Source of the DNA: Methylococcales bacterium
GTDB lineage: Bacteria > Pseudomonadota > Gammaproteobacteria > Methylococcales > Methylomonadaceae
Assembly: GCA_026398895.1 (NCBI GenBank)
Contig: JAPLRZ010000050.1
Span: 1-64,000 of the forward strand
Length of the DNA: 64,000 nt
Direction: 5' to 3'
The notes below the pieces were generated by a model that searched no databases, was not told the origin of the DNA, and was given only the letters and a program-made list of their open reading frames with translations. Shown here in pieces: positions 9,893 to 19,068 of the stretch. The position numbers were made by a program, and so were the translations under genes. Within the stretch, counting starts at the first letter, position 1; every line of letters starts with the position of its first letter.

Positions 9893-9952
9893 GGAGGAAT
9901 CAAAAAGCGTCAGCTTTTTACAAATCAGCAATAGCTAAAGCTATTGGACTCC
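9893..9952. repeat. BIME-like double-hairpin repeat, copy 2
   Basis: GGAG 9893-9896, hairpin AAAAAGC/GCTTTTT (9902-9919), linker, hairpin CAATAGCT/AGCTATTG (9929-9946), CTCC 9949-9952. The distal hairpin and the following GACTCC are identical to copy 1. Confidence 0.65.
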
Positions 9953-10055
9953 ATTAAAAACAATCGCTTACTATTTTAGCTGCTTAATTTAAACTAGCAC
10001 CAAAGGTTATTAAGTTCTTAGTAACATAACAAGTAAGGATGTATTGCTTAACGTT

Positions 10056-10098
10056 GGAGGTCAGGCTTTGCCTGACTTGCAAGCAAAGCTTGCACTCC
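10056..10098. repeat. BIME-like double-hairpin repeat, copy 3
   Basis: GGAG 10056-10059, hairpin GTCAGGC/GCCTGAC (10060-10076), TT linker, hairpin GCAAGC/GCTTGC (10079-10093), CTCC 10095-10098. Same architecture as copies 1 and 2 but different stem sequences. Confidence 0.6.
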
Positions 10099-10133
10099 TA
10101 AATACACGCAAACTTATTATCACGCACTTAGTA

Positions 10134-10176
10134 TAATGCGCCTCCTATTGAAGGCATACCTACCATGCTGATATTT
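10134..10176. repeat. Dispersed intergenic repeat, copy B
   Basis: Relative of 8281-8324: shares TGCGCCTCCTAT and the terminal CTGATATTT. It ends about 20 nt before the stop of the PLD-like gene. Confidence 0.55.
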
Positions 10177-10194
10177 TTAGTATTTATAACTAGG

Positions 10195-11796
10195 TTAATA
10201 AATCCTAAATACTTGCTGTATGCGTTCAAATTCATAGAGATAAGGTTTTGCAACTTCGCGGTTTGCGGCAATAACGATTAAATCATGTGAAAAAACAGAG
10301 GTGTTATACCAATTAAAACTGCCATCGATGACAATATAGTCATCAATAATGCAGTATTTAGAATGAATAGGCGAATACGGTACTAAATGATCATCTTGTC
10401 CATACACGAGTCCCACTTTTACACCTGATGATTTTAATCGCTCAATAACAGGTAAAAGGGGGCGGTTTAATTCTTCTTCCATTGTGCGTTCAATACCAAT
10501 TCTTCCTTGTCGGGCTAAATGTCCATTAAATAAAATATGTACAGTGACACCTCTATCTTTAGCATTAATTAAGGCACAAATCACACTTTCATTATATTTA
10601 CCTAATAAATCGCCAATCAAAAATAAACTAACTTTAATTGAATGTTTAGCGCGGTTAATTTCAGCCAGAATAGCATGGTGGGGAAGATAACTTTCACCAT
10701 TGCTCATGATATGTCTGCCAAAGGTATACAGTAAATTAAATTGACTAAAAGGATCTATGCCATACTTTTGAATAACTCCCCCGCGTTGGCTTTGAAAAAT
10801 ATTATTGAGTAATCGAGCGACCCCTTTTGAATGAAAGGTCATGCCTGATTCCCAATTTGATCCCCAGCGATCAAAAGTAATATTAAATGAGCCTAGAATG
10901 CAGTCCTCATCATTAAATATAATGAACTTAGTGTGCATATCTGGATCGACTTCAATCAAATGATGAACTGGCGTACAAACAACACCCAGTAATTCAACCC
11001 CTGCACGTTTTAAACGAGCATAATTGTCGCTATTAGTGAGGGTCATTTTTCGCCAATCAACAATACATTGTACCCATACCCCTTGTTTACTTGCATGAAT
11101 CAAATGGCTGGTAAAATCCGCATCATCAATACAATCTACACTGACTTTAATTGTGCATAATCTATCAGGATATTCTCGTTTACAGTGCATCACCTTATCT
11201 ATCATTTCGTGAATATAACTTTTAGGATGATAAGGATGATGCGGTTGTCCTTTGGTGAATTTAGGAAACAATTGTAAGGAGTCAAAATGATGGTTAATCC
11301 AATCCACATCACTTTGCAATTCATGTGCATTTAACTCATAGGTTCGATAATGGTTAGGGGTTGAATGCTGGCTATTTATTTCTCTGTATTGATGTGAGTC
11401 TGAATCGCTATGTAATTGTCCCCAATCCATAAAGATATATTCTTTTTGTGATGGAATAGAGTGGTCATCTTTATGGATAATAAAGGAAAACTTTACACAG
11501 GTTATTTGACCAAAGGAATTAGAAACAGGGTGTATATAAAAATCTCTAGTCTTGCGTTTATGATGATTCCATTTAACATCATACGCATCGGTATCGATAA
11601 TATAGGTTTCACAAATATTATGGTTACGATAAACTTTTAAAATAACTTTTAGATTAATCTGATTACCATGAAACAGTTCAAAGTCTATTTTTCCCCAGCG
11701 CAGAAAAAAATTATGATTAAAGTCATTCGTTCTTGCAAATGAACGTCCTAATTCGCCATGTACTGGTTTAGCATAATTTTCAGCTATTTGTTCCAT
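10195..11796 (-). CDS. Phospholipase-D-superfamily protein with two HKD motifs
   Basis: 533 residues, no signal peptide. Residues 1-165 are an unrecognised, aromatic-rich, probably beta-rich domain. Two PLD half-sites follow: HTKFIIFNDEDCILGSFN (H288, K290, S303, N305) and HSKYCIIDDYIVIDGSFN (H478, K480, D485, S493, N495). In the first, the Asp of HxKx4D is replaced by Asn while GSxN is kept. The superfamily includes nucleases, cardiolipin synthases and phospholipases; the substrate cannot be read from sequence. It starts 31 nt after the stop of the EEP-domain gene, so the two probably form an operon and work on related phosphodiester substrates. Confidence 0.82.
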   Translation of the reverse strand: MEQIAENYAKPVHGELGRSFARTNDFNHNFFLRWGKIDFELFHGNQINLKVILKVYRNHNICETYIIDTDAYDVKWNHHKRKTRDFYIHPVSNSFGQITCVKFSFIIHKDDHSIPSQKEYIFMDWGQLHSDSDSHQYREINSQHSTPNHYRTYELNAHELQSDVDWINHHFDSLQLFPKFTKGQPHHPYHPKSYIHEMIDKVMHCKREYPDRLCTIKVSVDCIDDADFTSHLIHASKQGVWVQCIVDWRKMTLTNSDNYARLKRAGVELLGVVCTPVHHLIEVDPDMHTKFIIFNDEDCILGSFNITFDRWGSNWESGMTFHSKGVARLLNNIFQSQRGGVIQKYGIDPFSQFNLLYTFGRHIMSNGESYLPHHAILAEINRAKHSIKVSLFLIGDLLGKYNESVICALINAKDRGVTVHILFNGHLARQGRIGIERTMEEELNRPLLPVIERLKSSGVKVGLVYGQDDHLVPYSPIHSKYCIIDDYIVIDGSFNWYNTSVFSHDLIVIAANREVAKPYLYEFERIQQVFRIY

Positions 11797-11826
11797 ATCT
11801 CCACCTTTTATTATTATTTTTCAAGC

Positions 11827-13335
11827 TCAAACAGATTCAAACGTCATTAAGTAACCAAAATGATCCGATACTCGCCCGTACTCTTGATCGGTAAAAATAA
11901 CTTTTGCGGAGACCGCCTTTAATTGGCTATTTTTTTTCATAAAAATATAGTCAATTCGGTAATCATCGGCTAATAAGTCTTGCCAGTGTGCATCATTAAC
12001 TCTGAAAATTTGATCAAATATACCGTGTTCATTAACCGCTAAATACTGATCTTCATATTCATTTGAATCAATCACAAATCCATAACCTTCTGTACCCGCT
12101 GTAATATTAAAATCGCCGCATAATAAGGTTGCTTTAATATCATCACTATTATTGCTGTCAGCCCACGTTCGTAATCGTTGAAATTGCTCCTTAAAACCAC
12201 CTTCCATCCAACTTAAGTGCGCAGAAAACACATTAATAAAACCAACACTCGGAACATCAACGCGTGCTTTTACCACTTTCCTAGAATCAATACAGTATTC
12301 GTCATGGCTATCTGATACATATTGGGCTTCTTGATGAGATAAAGGGTAACGACTTAAAATAGCCACCCCTTCTCTATATTTAGCAAAGCCTAAATGTGAC
12401 CAATCGTAATGGATATAAAATGGTTTTGTTAAGCGGTCATTGATAATTTTTGCGGCATTAGATTCCCAATCACCTTCCCCATCACGCCAATATTCAGCGG
12501 CTTCCTGCAAACAAATAATATCAATCTCTAATTCATTAATAGTTCTAGCAATTTTAGTGAATTTTTCGTCCTGATTTTCTTCTTGATAGCAATGTAAGTT
12601 TAATATTAAAACTTTTAGTTGTTGTTGTGGAAATGAATAATTATAACCTCCATTATTTTCCCATATTATTTTTTTCCGCTTATTTTCACAACTGATAACA
12701 TATTGTAATTTACCTAAATTACTGTCATCAATACTTGCTGTCCAGAGTTGAGTGCCATATTGATTTGGGTTTCTAGCATTACTTGATAACTCAGTATCCC
12801 AATAATTCTTTTTAAAATTACAATGTGTTTTTGTGATAGTTTTCCAATTATCCGTCGTCCAATGAATGATAACGCTGCTTGCATTAAAAGATCGGTGTAC
12901 TCCAGTTGAGATAGAAATTGTTTGCTGATTATCATGCAAACAACTAGGAAAACCAATATTTTGTATCAGTTGATTATTAGCTAATCTAATACCAGAATCT
13001 GCCGCGCTAAAATAATTATGTTTATGATTATTATCCAAATACTCTTTATTTAACACTCGATAACGCAAGCTAAACTTAATATTACCTGCAAGTAATTCTG
13101 TTTCCGTTAAAGTAAAGGTAATACTTGCAGACCAATATTCTTTATCATGCCCCAACATACTGTGATATTCAGCAGGTAGCACTTGCCAAATTCCCTCTTC
13201 ACCCGCCCAGATAACATCAATTTGTTTAGCATAGTCAATATTTTCTACCTGCATAAAAAATGTTAATTTCTGTTGAACGGGTGTTGTTTTTCGAGTGATT
13301 ACATTTTCTACATAGAGCAGTTTAATTTTATTCAT
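11827..13335 (-). CDS. Tandem CBM21-like modules fused to endonuclease/exonuclease/phosphatase domain
   Basis: 502 residues, no obvious signal peptide. Residues about 20-110 and 140-235 each end in a motif like that of starch/glycogen-binding CBM21/CBM53 modules (EYLDNNHKHNYF at 98-109; IIWENNGGYNYSF at 223-235). From about 240 there is a complete EEP-fold phosphodiesterase: ILNLHCYQ (N246), DIICLQEAAE (E278), SAHLSWMEGG (H373), CGDFNITAG (D408, N410), YRIDYIF (D462) and VSDHFGYL (D491, H492). EEP enzymes include exonuclease III, DNase I, sphingomyelinase and inositol phosphatases. The carbohydrate-binding fusion plus the adjacent PLD gene is unusual. The CBM assignment rests on motif reading only. 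Confidence 0.75.
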   Translation of the reverse strand: MNKIKLLYVENVITRKTTPVQQKLTFFMQVENIDYAKQIDVIWAGEEGIWQVLPAEYHSMLGHDKEYWSASITFTLTETELLAGNIKFSLRYRVLNKEYLDNNHKHNYFSAADSGIRLANNQLIQNIGFPSCLHDNQQTISISTGVHRSFNASSVIIHWTTDNWKTITKTHCNFKKNYWDTELSSNARNPNQYGTQLWTASIDDSNLGKLQYVISCENKRKKIIWENNGGYNYSFPQQQLKVLILNLHCYQEENQDEKFTKIARTINELEIDIICLQEAAEYWRDGEGDWESNAAKIINDRLTKPFYIHYDWSHLGFAKYREGVAILSRYPLSHQEAQYVSDSHDEYCIDSRKVVKARVDVPSVGFINVFSAHLSWMEGGFKEQFQRLRTWADSNNSDDIKATLLCGDFNITAGTEGYGFVIDSNEYEDQYLAVNEHGIFDQIFRVNDAHWQDLLADDYRIDYIFMKKNSQLKAVSAKVIFTDQEYGRVSDHFGYLMTFESV

Positions 13336-13434
13336 GTTTGTATAAGCCCCTAAGCAAAAGTTTTTATGTATCTTAACGCGTAAGGGGCATAAGTGATAGT
13401 GTCATGTAAGTTGTTGGCAAAAAGTCATCGGGTA

Positions 13435-13467
13435 CATAGATAATTGTTTCAAACGATGTTATCTATG
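13435..13467. repeat. 9-bp perfect inverted repeat in a 205-nt intergenic gap
   Basis: CATAGATAA (13435-13443) and TTATCTATG (13459-13467) are separated by 15 nt. It lies between slyX and the EEP gene, upstream of the latter; it could be an operator or a hairpin. No other element is recognised in 13336-13540. Confidence 0.4.
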
Positions 13468-13540
13468 ACGATTAACTTATGCGTAATTACTTATAATCAC
13501 AGAGTTGACCCACTACCCACAGTAGATTGAGTGCTAGGTG

Positions 13541-13750
13541 TTAATAATGTGGAGGCACTTCATCAATACTCGCACCATTGCCACTGCTTTCAGTTGATAG
13601 GCTATTAATGCGTTCATTGAGTAATTGGCAGGTTTTTTCTAACCGCTGTATTTGTTGCTGTTGCTCACTGACTATTTTATTGAGTGCTTGCAGCAGGTCT
13701 TCTTGATAGGCGGCTTTTATTTCCAATTCGATAAGGCGGTCATCATTCAT
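13541..13750 (-). CDS. slyX: SlyX family protein
   Basis: 69 residues, the usual SlyX size. It is a coiled coil over nearly the full length (LIELEIKAAYQEDLLQALN, then EQQQQIQRLEKTCQLLNERI) and ends in the family's characteristic PPHY. SlyX is widely conserved in Gammaproteobacteria and its biochemical role is unknown. It starts 4 nt after the hemN stop, so it is the last gene of the ccm-hemN run. Confidence 0.9.
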   Translation of the reverse strand: MNDDRLIELEIKAAYQEDLLQALNKIVSEQQQQIQRLEKTCQLLNERINSLSTESSGNGASIDEVPPHY

Positions 13751-13754
13751 TGTC

Positions 13755-15134
13755 TTAAATTACTCTGGAAAATTGTTGCTGTTTTTGTGCTAGATAACGG
13801 TCGAATACCATGCAGATATTGCGTATCAATAAACGCCCTGCGGGTAAGACTTGAATGCCGTCTGCATTGACTGTGAGCAAGCCATCGGTTTGCATAACCT
13901 TTAATGCGTTGAGTTCATCGGCAAAATAATCGCTAAAGTTAATCGATTGCGCCTGTTCAATGGCGGTAAACTGACATTCAAAATGACAAATTAACTGCAT
14001 AATTACTGCACGGCGTACTTTGTCATCTTCACACAATCCTACGCCTTTGAAGACTGGGAGTTTACCTTGGCTAATGAGTTGATCGTAGCTTTCTAAATCT
14101 TTAACATTTTGGCTATAAGCATCGCCGACCATGCCAATGGAAGTAATGCCCAAACCAATCAAATCACAATCAGAATGGGTGGAATAGCCTTGAAAATTGC
14201 GATGCAATAAACCTTGCCGTTGAGCAATCGCTAATTCATCATCGGGTTTGGCAAAGTGATCCATGCCGATATAGACATAACCTGCATCGGCTAGTTTCTG
14301 TCCTACGCTTTGTAAAATAGCGAGTTTGACTTCTGGGCTGGGTAAATCAGTGTCATTAATTTGCCGCTGGGTTTTAAAGCGAGCAGGAATATGGGCGTAG
14401 TTAAAAATCGAAAACCGATCTGGGCTAACGTGCAGAATTTTATCCAGTGTTTCGTTAAACGAATCGACGGTTTGCAATGGTAAACCGTAGATTAAATCAA
14501 TATTGGTGGAGCGAAAGCCTTGTTTTCTTGCTGCGTCTAATACCGCAAAAGTTTGGGCTTCGCTTTGGACGCGATTGACGGCTTTTTGCACATCTGGATC
14601 AAAATCTTGTACACCTAAGCTGATGCGATTAAAACCCAAGCTACGCAGTTGTTGAACGGTGTGTAGATTGGTTTCTCTGGGGTCAACTTCAATGGAATAT
14701 TCGCCGCTGTCATCGTCTTTCAAAGAAAAATGTTCACGAGTAGCCGTCATGACTTGCTGCATTTGCTCATAACTTAAGAAAGTTGGCGTACCACCGCCCC
14801 AATGCAGCTGATTGACGACACGGTTTTTAGCAAACAACGCGCCCTGCATGGCAATTTCTTTGCACAGATTATCGACATAAGGCTGAGCGTGTGAGCGATT
14901 TTTGGTGACGATTTTGTTGCACGCGCAATAAAAACATACGGTATCGCAAAATGGAATATGCACATACAATGACAACGGGCCACCTGCGGCATTGGATTTT
15001 TCAATATGTTGACGGTAATCAGTATCGGTAAAACCATCGTGTAGTTCCAACGCGGTGGGATATGAGGTATAGCGCGGTCCCGCTTTGTCGTAGCGATTAA
15101 TCAGGGGTAAATCGAAGTGTAGGGTTTGATCCAT
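13755..15134 (-). CDS. hemN: Oxygen-independent coproporphyrinogen III oxidase
   Basis: 459 residues. A radical-SAM enzyme that decarboxylates coproporphyrinogen III to protoporphyrinogen IX without oxygen. The [4Fe-4S]-binding CxxxCxxC is in PFCDTVCFYCACNK (C63, C67, C70), preceded by the family's RYTSYPT, and the HWGGGTPTFL segment follows. The length and the N-terminal Tyr-Pro segment mark true HemN rather than HemW. It directly follows ccmI, so haem synthesis and cytochrome c maturation genes are adjacent. Confidence 0.95.
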   Translation of the reverse strand: MDQTLHFDLPLINRYDKAGPRYTSYPTALELHDGFTDTDYRQHIEKSNAAGGPLSLYVHIPFCDTVCFYCACNKIVTKNRSHAQPYVDNLCKEIAMQGALFAKNRVVNQLHWGGGTPTFLSYEQMQQVMTATREHFSLKDDDSGEYSIEVDPRETNLHTVQQLRSLGFNRISLGVQDFDPDVQKAVNRVQSEAQTFAVLDAARKQGFRSTNIDLIYGLPLQTVDSFNETLDKILHVSPDRFSIFNYAHIPARFKTQRQINDTDLPSPEVKLAILQSVGQKLADAGYVYIGMDHFAKPDDELAIAQRQGLLHRNFQGYSTHSDCDLIGLGITSIGMVGDAYSQNVKDLESYDQLISQGKLPVFKGVGLCEDDKVRRAVIMQLICHFECQFTAIEQAQSINFSDYFADELNALKVMQTDGLLTVNADGIQVLPAGRLLIRNICMVFDRYLAQKQQQFSRVI

Positions 15135-15135
15135 G

Positions 15136-16422
15136 CTATTTCACCACGCTATTGATGATGAGGGTGTGAGGTGTTTTATCCGCTAAAGTTACGTCATCAA
15201 TCACGCCGATTAAATCGCCTGCTTGTTTCATCGCATTGCCCGATTTAGATACCCGTGCCAGTAATTTTACATTGGTAAAATTGGATAATTTCATTTCTGG
15301 AGTCATTGCTTGTGCGTCATTTAAACTGACGGCTAACGGTAAATCTTTGACTTGTTTACGGACGATAGCCAGCGGCATTTGCGGCCCTGAGGTGGCTTGT
15401 GCATAGACAAATAGCGTGTCATCAGGGCTAGTTTGTTTTTGTAATTCAGGCGCGACACTGACTTGGACATTGACAGAGGCTGTTGCAGTCGTGGGTGCTT
15501 GTGTGTCTTTAGGTGTTGTGTCTGGACTATTGGTAGTCTTACTAGCTGTTGGTACGCTTGCAACTTCACCATTGCTTTCTGCAATTTTAGCGTCTATTTT
15601 TGCCAATAAATCGCTGGTTTCTTGTTGTGCTTCAGAACCCTCAGGCAAGGAATCTTTTAACGTCGTCCATAATTTTTTGGCAGCCATAAATTCACCTGCC
15701 TGCGCTTTTGCCATACCCGATAACCACAAGGCATTCGGATTATTAGGTTCTAAGGCTAGGGCTTTAAAGGCTAATTCAGCCGCTTTGCCTGTGACTTGTT
15801 GATCGTTAGCAAAGGATAAGGCATCGGCATACTGCAACATCACATCGGGTTTATCGCCCAATAATTTATAGGCTTGTGCGTACGCATCGACAGCTTTGGC
15901 ATATTGCTGTAAGTGTTTATAAGATTTACCTAGCATTAACCAACCTTGGGCATTTTTTGGGTCAGCTTTCATTTTTTCGGCTAAGCCATTGACCATTTTG
16001 TTGATGGCTTCTTGGTTGGGCATATCGGGTTCGTTGCTTGCCAGCATTTCAGGTGTTGGGCTAATGGCTTTATAATTACCCAGAAAGGCATACAACGACC
16101 CGCCTAATACAGGCAACATAATCAAGAGTAAATAGGCTAACCAGCGACCTCGTAAAGTAGAGGCTTCGCCTTGCGTTTGTAATTCAAGATCATCACTTAA
16201 GGCTTGTTCTAACTCAGCACGTTGTTCATCATATTGTGTTTGGCTTAAGGCATTCGACTGTAATTGCTCAGTCAATTCAGCTAAACGATGTTGAGCAATA
16301 GCGATATTGCGTTCGTCAATCGCCGCTTTTGCTATCGGGCGTTGTCGCCATAGCGGCGGTAAAATAAATAACAATGCCAGTAATACTAAACAAGCAGCAA
16401 TCAGCAAAAATAATGCGTCCAA
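15136..16422 (-). CDS. ccmI: Cytochrome c maturation factor CcmI, TPR protein
   Basis: 428 residues. Two N-terminal membrane helices (about 3-25 and 95-115) flank a cytoplasmic leucine-rich stretch, followed by periplasmic TPRs (about 150-270, e.g. WLMLGKSYKHLQQYAKAVDAY). A Thr/Pro/Ser-rich linker leads to a C-terminal beta-rich domain of the CycH/CcmI-CTD type (about 330-428). CcmI presents apocytochrome c to the haem ligation complex. It begins 2 nt after the ccmH stop and ends 1 nt before hemN. Confidence 0.88.
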   Translation of the reverse strand: MDALFLLIAACLVLLALLFILPPLWRQRPIAKAAIDERNIAIAQHRLAELTEQLQSNALSQTQYDEQRAELEQALSDDLELQTQGEASTLRGRWLAYLLLIMLPVLGGSLYAFLGNYKAISPTPEMLASNEPDMPNQEAINKMVNGLAEKMKADPKNAQGWLMLGKSYKHLQQYAKAVDAYAQAYKLLGDKPDVMLQYADALSFANDQQVTGKAAELAFKALALEPNNPNALWLSGMAKAQAGEFMAAKKLWTTLKDSLPEGSEAQQETSDLLAKIDAKIAESNGEVASVPTASKTTNSPDTTPKDTQAPTTATASVNVQVSVAPELQKQTSPDDTLFVYAQATSGPQMPLAIVRKQVKDLPLAVSLNDAQAMTPEMKLSNFTNVKLLARVSKSGNAMKQAGDLIGVIDDVTLADKTPHTLIINSVVK

Positions 16423-16424
16423 AA

Positions 16425-16889
16425 TTAATTCTCCGAATTTTTATCAGTCAATAGACGACGAACAGCCGCCAATTTTTCGACATCGCCTTCCGTGTTGACA
16501 GGCACAATAGTTTTTTTACGGCGCACAAATAACAATACTGTCACTACACCGATAATTAAAAAAGTCACAGGTCCTAACCAGAGCAGACCTGTTTTTGCTT
16601 TAAAAGGGGGGTTATATAACACAAAATCACCGTAGCGTTCAGTCATGAACTGCAATATTTCATCCTTGCTTTTACCTTGTTGCAGCATTTCATGGACTTG
16701 GCGGCGCAAATCAGCAGCGAGCTCGGCATTAGAATCGCCGATAGTTTGGTTTTGACACACCAAGCAGCGTAGTTCTGAAACCAGCGTGTTATAAGTGGCT
16801 TCTTGTTCGGGATTGCTAAATTGGTAAGCATCTACTGCACTAGCTAAGGGTGATAACAGTAGTAAAAAAATAAGTATTAAAGATTTCAC
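16425..16889 (-). CDS. ccmH: Cytochrome c maturation factor CcmH
   Basis: About 154 residues from the GTG at 16889, which overlaps the ccmG stop as GTGA; a frame open further upstream lies wholly inside ccmG. It has a signal peptide (KSLILIFLLLLSPLASA), then the CcmH redox motif LRCLVCQNQTIGDSNAELA, the Met-Tyr loop YGDFVLYNPPF and a C-terminal membrane anchor. CcmH reduces apocytochrome c cysteines together with CcmG before haem attachment. The order ccmG-ccmH-ccmI is intact but ccmABCDEF are not in the window. Confidence 0.92.
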   Translation of the reverse strand: MKSLILIFLLLLSPLASAVDAYQFSNPEQEATYNTLVSELRCLVCQNQTIGDSNAELAADLRRQVHEMLQQGKSKDEILQFMTERYGDFVLYNPPFKAKTGLLWLGPVTFLIIGVVTVLLFVRRKKTIVPVNTEGDVEKLAAVRRLLTDKNSEN

Positions 16890-17419
16890 GCGCTTTCTGC
16901 CTGTAATTTTGTGATGAGCGGCAGTATGGTTTGCTGCCATAATTCAATGGTGACAGGTCCTGTGTACTTGTCACGAATCACGCCTTTTTTATCGATAACA
17001 AAAGTTTCTGGAACGCCATAAACGCCAAAATTGATACCAATACGTCCATCTGAATCCATGATGCTAACATTGTAGGGATTACCTAAGGTATCCAGCCATT
17101 TTTTCGCGTCCGCTGGGTCATCTTTATAATTTAAACCGACAATCACAACCGCTTTTTGTTTAGCCAATTGATTGAGTATGGGATGTTCTTCACGACACGA
17201 TACACACCATGATGCCCAGACATTAAACAGCCACACTTGTCCTTTTAAATCCTGAGTGGACAGTTTTTCAGTAGGCGCGGTTAGTTTGGGCGCGGAAAAT
17301 GTGGGTGCAGGTTTATCAATAAACGGTGAGGGTATATCACGCGGATTGAGTTTTAAGCCCATTGCGAGAAACACAGCTAGGACGATAAATAAAACTAAGG
17401 GTATGATGAATTTAAGCAT
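16886..17419 (-). CDS. ccmG: Thiol:disulfide interchange protein CcmG/DsbE
   Basis: About 177 residues from the ATG at 17419 (MLKFIIPLVLFIVLAVFLA gives the N-terminal anchor); the frame is open back to 17470 but without a signal-like start. It is a periplasmic thioredoxin fold with WASWCVSCREEHP as the active site and the cis-Pro loop YGVPETFVID. It keeps CcmH and apocytochrome c reduced. Usually ccmF is upstream; here yacG is, so the ccm locus is split. Confidence 0.93.
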   Translation of the reverse strand: MLKFIIPLVLFIVLAVFLAMGLKLNPRDIPSPFIDKPAPTFSAPKLTAPTEKLSTQDLKGQVWLFNVWASWCVSCREEHPILNQLAKQKAVVIVGLNYKDDPADAKKWLDTLGNPYNVSIMDSDGRIGINFGVYGVPETFVIDKKGVIRDKYTGPVTIELWQQTILPLITKLQAESA

Positions 17420-17501
17420 AGTTAACAGGAAAAAGTGAAGTTTATGGCGTTTTGTAGCTGAATAAAGCAAAAAAACGTCAAACGATGGTTAACAAACCAC
17501 C

Positions 17502-17699
17502 TTATTGAAAAAAGACATTATCGTCATTGTCGTCTTCTGATAACAGCGACTCGCCCGCAATACGCTTTTCTTCCATTACCCACTCGCCTAAATCAATCAA
17601 GCGACAACGTTCACTACAGAAAGGTTTAAACTGCTGTTCAGCCGTCCAAGGCACAGCACGCTTACAACTTGGGCATTTTACTATGAGTGAAGATGACAT
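17502..17699 (-). CDS. yacG: DNA gyrase inhibitor YacG, zinc protein
   Basis: 65 residues with the diagnostic zinc site CPSC...CSERC ([11 protein letters not shown], then [17 protein letters not shown]), followed by an acidic tail. E. coli YacG binds GyrB and inhibits gyrase. Its ATG overlaps the zapD stop by 1 nt (TGATG), matching the conserved coaE-zapD-yacG order next to the pil genes. Confidence 0.95.
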   Translation of the reverse strand: MSSSLIVKCPSCKRAVPWTAEQQFKPFCSERCRLIDLGEWVMEEKRIAGESLLSEDDNDDNVFFQ

Positions 17700-18457
17700 C
17701 AGAATAAACAGCAGCTTAGGGTAAAAGGAATATTGTTGGCTGTTTGAGTAGGACGAATATTATCGACAGACGGATTCATAAATCTAACCGAGCAACGGTG
17801 TTTACCGCCACTGATTTCGGCAAAACAAAGAATAGATTTGTCTACGCTCACTTTGAGCATTTGATAAGACATATCTTTATCCAAGGAAATTTGAAAAAAG
17901 CCAGCAGAGGCGACCTCTCGACTAGGTGATCCACTGTTACGAATAAAATTAAGGATTAGACTAATGGCTATACGAATATCATCAAATGGCTGACTCCATT
18001 GCTGAAGATTTTTTAAGCGTATGTGTTCATCCTGTTCAAGCCAATAATGATATTCGGGTAAGTCAAAAGAACACGAGCCACCAGGAATAGTGCTACGTTG
18101 GGCAATGCTCTGAAATAACTCGCTTTGCATGACATTAATGCCAATTTTACCTTTGACCGCATGAAGTTTTTTGCTCATAAGGGAAATTTCAAGCAAAACA
18201 CTCACATTAGCTTCTTGTTGCTCTGCCATGTTGCGTAAGGTTTTTGCATCACGCTCCAGTTCTTTTAGCACTTCTGATTTCAAATCATTGCGTTGAAAAA
18301 TCATGATAATATCCAACAAGGCACTCAGCGCGGCACGTTTATCAGACGCGGTAGCACCCGCAGAAAAATGCAAAAATTGCTGAAATAGCTGTTCTAGTCT
18401 TATGAAAACACGAATTCGTTCATTGAGTGGAAATTCATAAGTAATGGTGGTATTCAC
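17699..18457 (-). CDS. zapD: Cell division protein ZapD
   Basis: 252 residues, the typical length. The opening [19 protein letters not shown] and the later [13 protein letters not shown]-type helix and FFQISLD strand are ZapD family features. ZapD cross-links FtsZ filaments at the Z-ring. It sits between coaE (13 nt upstream) and yacG (1-nt overlap). Confidence 0.94.
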   Translation of the reverse strand: MNTTITYEFPLNERIRVFIRLEQLFQQFLHFSAGATASDKRAALSALLDIIMIFQRNDLKSEVLKELERDAKTLRNMAEQQEANVSVLLEISLMSKKLHAVKGKIGINVMQSELFQSIAQRSTIPGGSCSFDLPEYHYWLEQDEHIRLKNLQQWSQPFDDIRIAISLILNFIRNSGSPSREVASAGFFQISLDKDMSYQMLKVSVDKSILCFAEISGGKHRCSVRFMNPSVDNIRPTQTANNIPFTLSCCLF

Positions 18458-18470
18458 AGAAGGCTTTATC

Positions 18471-19067
18471 CTAGTAAGTGCTTAATGAAAGGTACAAATT
18501 GTGCAGTTTTTCAATCTGCATCGCAAGTTCAGTATCGGTTTTAGTGTTATCAATAATATCATCTGCCTGTGCTGTTCTAACAGCACGCGATACTTGACTA
18601 TCTATAATAGATTGTACGCGCTCAACAGTGAGATGATCTCGTTCAACGACTCGTTTGATTTGGAGTTCTACAGGGCAATCAATTACCAGTATTCTATCGA
18701 CAAAATCAGTCTTGTGAGTCTCGAATAATAATGGAATACTGATGAGGCAATAAGGCGCGTTAAGTAATGCCACTTGTTCCCTTATCATTTGATATACCAA
18801 GGGATGAATAATAGCTTCAAGCTTTTGCTTTTGTGACGAATCACTGAAAATCAACTCACGAAGTGACTCTCTATTTAGCGAACCATCGGCACACAAACTA
18901 GCCGCGCCAAACTGTTGTTCAATTAACGTAAGTGCTGGCTGTCCAATTGCAACCACTTGACGCGCTAGTTCGTCCGCATCGATGACAGGCACATTGAGTT
19001 GAATGAAAAACCGCGCCACTGTACTTTTTCCACAACCAATACCACCTGTAAGCCCTACTTTTAACAT
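18471..19067 (-). CDS. coaE: Dephospho-CoA kinase
   Basis: 198 residues. P-loop GLTGGIGCGKSTVARFF at the N-terminus, the DADELARQV substrate segment, and SIPLLFET. It phosphorylates the 3'-OH of dephospho-CoA, the last step of CoA synthesis. It starts 1 nt after pilD, in the classical pilB-pilC-pilD-coaE cluster. Confidence 0.96.
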   Translation of the reverse strand: MLKVGLTGGIGCGKSTVARFFIQLNVPVIDADELARQVVAIGQPALTLIEQQFGAASLCADGSLNRESLRELIFSDSSQKQKLEAIIHPLVYQMIREQVALLNAPYCLISIPLLFETHKTDFVDRILVIDCPVELQIKRVVERDHLTVERVQSIIDSQVSRAVRTAQADDIIDNTKTDTELAMQIEKLHNLYLSLSTY

Positions 19068-19068
19068 T

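Larger units (their letters stand above)
9722..10194. other. 473-nt non-coding region with three repeat elements
   Basis: No supported ORF or RNA gene. It holds two GGAG...CTCC double-hairpin elements (9893-9952, 10056-10098) and a copy of another dispersed repeat (10134-10176). The promoter of ispH should be at the left end. Confidence 0.6.

Noticed and set aside
16890-16940. Upstream extension of ccmH
   Set aside because: It lies within ccmG and would bury the signal peptide; the GTG at 16889 overlaps the ccmG stop in the usual coupled way.
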